Positions 4,804-5,361 of a DNA stretch of 5,361 bases are shown here, piece by piece. The stretch comes from Nitrospinota bacterium (GTDB lineage: Bacteria; Nitrospinota_A; JADGAW01). A program made the translations under genes and the position numbers. Numbering within the stretch: the stretch's first letter is position 1; each line of letters starts with the position of its first letter. The stretch lies in assembly GCA_015231815.1 (NCBI GenBank), contig JADGAW010000167.1:1-5361 (forward strand), written 5' to 3'. The notes below the pieces were generated by a model that was not told where the DNA came from, made no database searches, and saw only the letters and a program-made list of their open reading frames with translations.

Positions 4804-5361
4804 CTAAACAAATCTTACCCACAGGTAAACCAGTGAAATGACCATAAAAATTCCCATAAAGGGAAGTCCTATCTTGAGAAATTCTCTAAAGCTCAGATTG
4901 TAATACTTATTAAATTCTGTTTCCGGAAAGCCAAGTTTTTTTCCGTATTCGCTCATATAGTTTGAGGCTACGCATCCGGCAGTTGCTCCAGTAAGTGCTG
5001 CTGAAGAACCAGCACAAACACCAAGAGACAAAGCCCAAAAAATAAACTCGTTTTGGGCGTAATACGATAAATCACCGGCAACAGGAAGAAATACAGCAGT
5101 TGCCGGCCCGGCATTTAAAAAAATAGTAAAAATACCGGAAAAGAACAATAATAACGACGATTGCAAATATTCATTTGTTCCTGCAAAAATCCAAATATAA
5201 TAGGAAATTATGTTCAGGAACCCTGAAGCATCAAGTCCACCTACCATAATAAAAAGACAAAAGAAAAATACAATATCCTTATAGTTCAGACTTTCCAATA
5301 TTTCCTTTTTATCCTCTCCAATAAGCAGTAAGGCTAAGACTCCACCTACAACAGCAGTATA
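4804..5361 (-). CDS. mamN: MamN, C-terminal part of an ArsB/CitT-type transporter (5' end outside window)
   Basis: The frame is open to the right edge, giving 185 visible residues, so the true start lies outside; a TTG at 5298 is internal and should not be used as a start. The visible part contains several membrane helices of the ion transporter superfamily: DIVFFFCLFIMVGGLDASGF, then FLNAGPATAVFLPVAGDL, then FWALSLGVCAGSSAALTGAT followed by AGCVASNYMSEYGK, and a last helix GLPFMGIFMVISLVYLWVRF. These match, in order, the end of Magnetospirillum MamN as I remember it (the SSAALTGATAG and PFMGIF blocks are the clearest). MamN is required for magnetite formation but not for vesicle formation in AMB-1, and is thought to export protons or move ions; the substrate is not proven. 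It ends 34 bases before mamO, consistent with one transcript. The alternative is a general arsenite or citrate permease, disfavoured by context. Confidence 0.9.
   Translation of the reverse strand, partial: YTAVVGGVLALLLIGEDKKEILESLNYKDIVFFFCLFIMVGGLDASGFLNIISYYIWIFAGTNEYLQSSLLLFFSGIFTIFLNAGPATAVFLPVAGDLSYYAQNEFIFWALSLGVCAGSSAALTGATAGCVASNYMSEYGKKLGFPETEFNKYYNLSFREFLKIGLPFMGIFMVISLVYLWVRFV

Noticed and set aside
5296..5298. TTG at 5298 as the start of mamN
   Set aside because: The frame continues upstream to the window edge and encodes a hydrophobic segment consistent with the transporter, so the gene is simply cut by the window.

Overview
This window is a segment of a magnetosome gene cluster, the mamAB-type operon of a magnetotactic bacterium. 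Every gene lies on the minus strand, so the transcript runs from the right edge to the left edge. In transcription order it carries mamN (5' end beyond the right edge), mamO, mamP, mamA, mamQ and mamR. A candidate start of a further gene, where synteny predicts mamB, lies at the extreme left edge. Each assignment rests on family hallmarks: an ArsB/CitT-type transporter end, a trypsin-like domain fused to TauE, a PDZ domain followed by two magnetochrome CxxCH motifs, five TPRs, a LemA domain and an excisionase-like helix-turn-helix.

The order N-O-P-A-Q-R matches the core of the Magnetospirillum mamAB operon, and the fused protease-TauE form of MamO is the proteobacterial arrangement. Deltaproteobacterial and Nitrospirota clusters, as far as I recall, usually carry the TauE part as a separate gene. 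The DNA is clearly AT-rich, however, unlike high-GC Magnetospirillum. I therefore infer a low-GC magnetotactic lineage with an alphaproteobacterial-like gene order, such as an uncultured proteobacterial group. The exact phylum cannot be settled from this window.

Layout: 4804-5361 mamN C-terminal part; 34 bp gap; 3045-4769 mamO; 132 bp gap with a nested inverted repeat built on AAGGTT/AACCTT; 2013-2912 mamP; 89 bp gap with an 8-bp hairpin and the strong mamA ribosome binding site; 1288-1923 mamA; 88 bp gap with a second nested AAGGTT/AACCTT structure; 432-1199 mamQ; 96 bp almost filled by a 29-codon small ORF that abuts mamR; 69-335 mamR; 68 bp to the left edge. There is no convincing gene on the plus strand, and no tRNA, rRNA, CRISPR array or insertion sequence. 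No gene-free stretch exceeds 300 bases.

From knowledge of the families, these proteins build and fill the magnetosome. MamQ is needed for magnetosome membrane formation. MamA is the TPR scaffold coating the vesicle. MamO is a pseudoprotease needed for magnetite nucleation and for activating the MamE protease. MamP is a c-type cytochrome that tunes iron redox state. MamN is a transporter-like protein thought to act on ions or protons. MamR affects crystal size and number. The most notable sequence observations are that MamO here seems to have lost its catalytic triad at the Asp position (Asn169) while keeping His and Ser, that the metal-binding di-histidine reported for Magnetospirillum MamO is not conserved, that MamP has an Asn/Gln-rich tether, and that related nested palindromes recur between genes.
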